Shown piece after piece: positions 63,397 to 64,000 of a stretch of DNA of 64,000 nt. The DNA is from Caprimulgus europaeus. Taxonomy: Eukaryota; Chordata; Aves; Caprimulgiformes; Caprimulgidae. Position numbers and translations under genes: made by a program. The notes under the pieces were generated by a model. It had not been told where the DNA came from and ran no database searches. It was given only the letters and a program-made list of their open reading frames with translations. The stretch lies in the NCBI GenBank assembly GCA_907165065.1, contig OU015528.1, positions 29,658,515-29,722,514 on the forward strand, given 5' to 3'. Each line of letters begins with the position of its first letter. The stretch's first letter is position 1.

Positions 63397-64000
63397 CACT
63401 CCCTTATCCATGAAAAGTTGACATAGTCAGCAGGATCCTAAACCAGCATCTGCAACAAGTGGTCTGCCTGAGGGTAGTGTTTGTACAGGGAGAAGTAAAG
63501 GGTCAAGAACCAGACATTCTAGACCCTAAGCAGGAGACTGAACATACAGAAGATATTATGTATAAACATTTTCAATTTCTTCTTTTCCCCACTACTAGTA
63601 GTTTTCCCTAATGATAGGGCCACAAAACAGAAAGGAGAAAAACAAATGCACAATTACTGGCCATTTCAAGTATAGCAAGTGCAATGTTTACTAACATTAT
63701 TGGAACTATATGTCTAGTTACGTGGTTTAGCTTTCTTTCCCACATTCTTGCTTTAGTAAATGTCCCAAACACATGTTTTACAATCTATTTATGCATCTGC
63801 TGTGAAAGCATTAACCAGGGATTGAAGGTTTACTGTTCTAACATATTAACATTCATAGTGTTTAATCCCTGGGCATTGTTTTCAGCCTGCTCATTTTTTT
63901 CTGTTTCTAAATGACAGATATCTGGGTAGTGGCTTTGCTCAGTTATTATCAACTTCCTTTATGTTGGATCATGTGACATAAATGGCCTTGAAAATGCACA
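63397..64000. other. Unique DNA to the window end
   Basis: No gene or element recognised. The 76-codon frame at 63684-63914 has no motif. Confidence 0.5.

Overview
The window looks like gene-poor, AT-rich nuclear DNA from a bird. The evidence is several CR1 LINE copies with the avian ATTCTATG/ATTCTGTG 3' tails, plus solo LTRs of the avian ERVL type (starting TGTCCTGG, 5-bp target duplications) and of an ERVK/alpharetrovirus-like type (6-bp duplication). The LTR set suggests a neoavian bird, but I cannot name a species. There is no sign of bacterial, plasmid or phage sequence. Intron and gene desert are both possible.

No intact protein-coding gene was found. The best host-gene signal is at 1963-3141 on the minus strand. 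A textbook splice acceptor is followed by about 1.2 kb of coding-like but frame-broken sequence, a 92-codon open stretch at its end, and two AATAAA signals. I read it as a decayed terminal exon of a gene I do not recognise. A second exon-like or ERV-like patch is the CpG-rich block at 54064-54545. Everything else that is open for more than 60 codons is CR1 reverse-transcriptase remnant, its antisense shadow, or chance.

Layout: 1-17 kb is unique DNA with the decayed exon. 17.0-21.5 kb is a repeat cluster: a CR1 on the minus strand interrupted by two ERVL-type LTRs in opposite orientations, then a 1-kb VNTR-bearing LTR. 24.4-25.0 kb is a CR1 split by an ERVK-like LTR. 27.55 kb holds a 186-bp mini-element with both ends made from the start of an ERVL LTR. 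38.5-40.0 kb is the longest uninterrupted CR1 (plus strand). 41.5-42.7 kb is an ERVL LTR with primer-binding site and leader. 50.2-50.9 kb holds an LTR and a CR1 tail. 60.9-63.4 kb holds an LTR, two CR1 pieces and a 26-bp inverted repeat. Between these lie long stretches of unique DNA, some resembling conserved non-coding elements (24.0-24.4, 53.2-53.9, 56.7-57.0 kb).

The most unusual items are the palindromic LTR mini-element (27551-27736), the decayed exon, the inverted repeat abutting a CR1 3' end (63037-63396), and the CpG-rich block behind a strong splice acceptor (54064-54545). I found no CRISPR array, tRNA, rRNA, operon or new defence or enzyme system. All element names rest on recalled consensus sequences, not on a database search.
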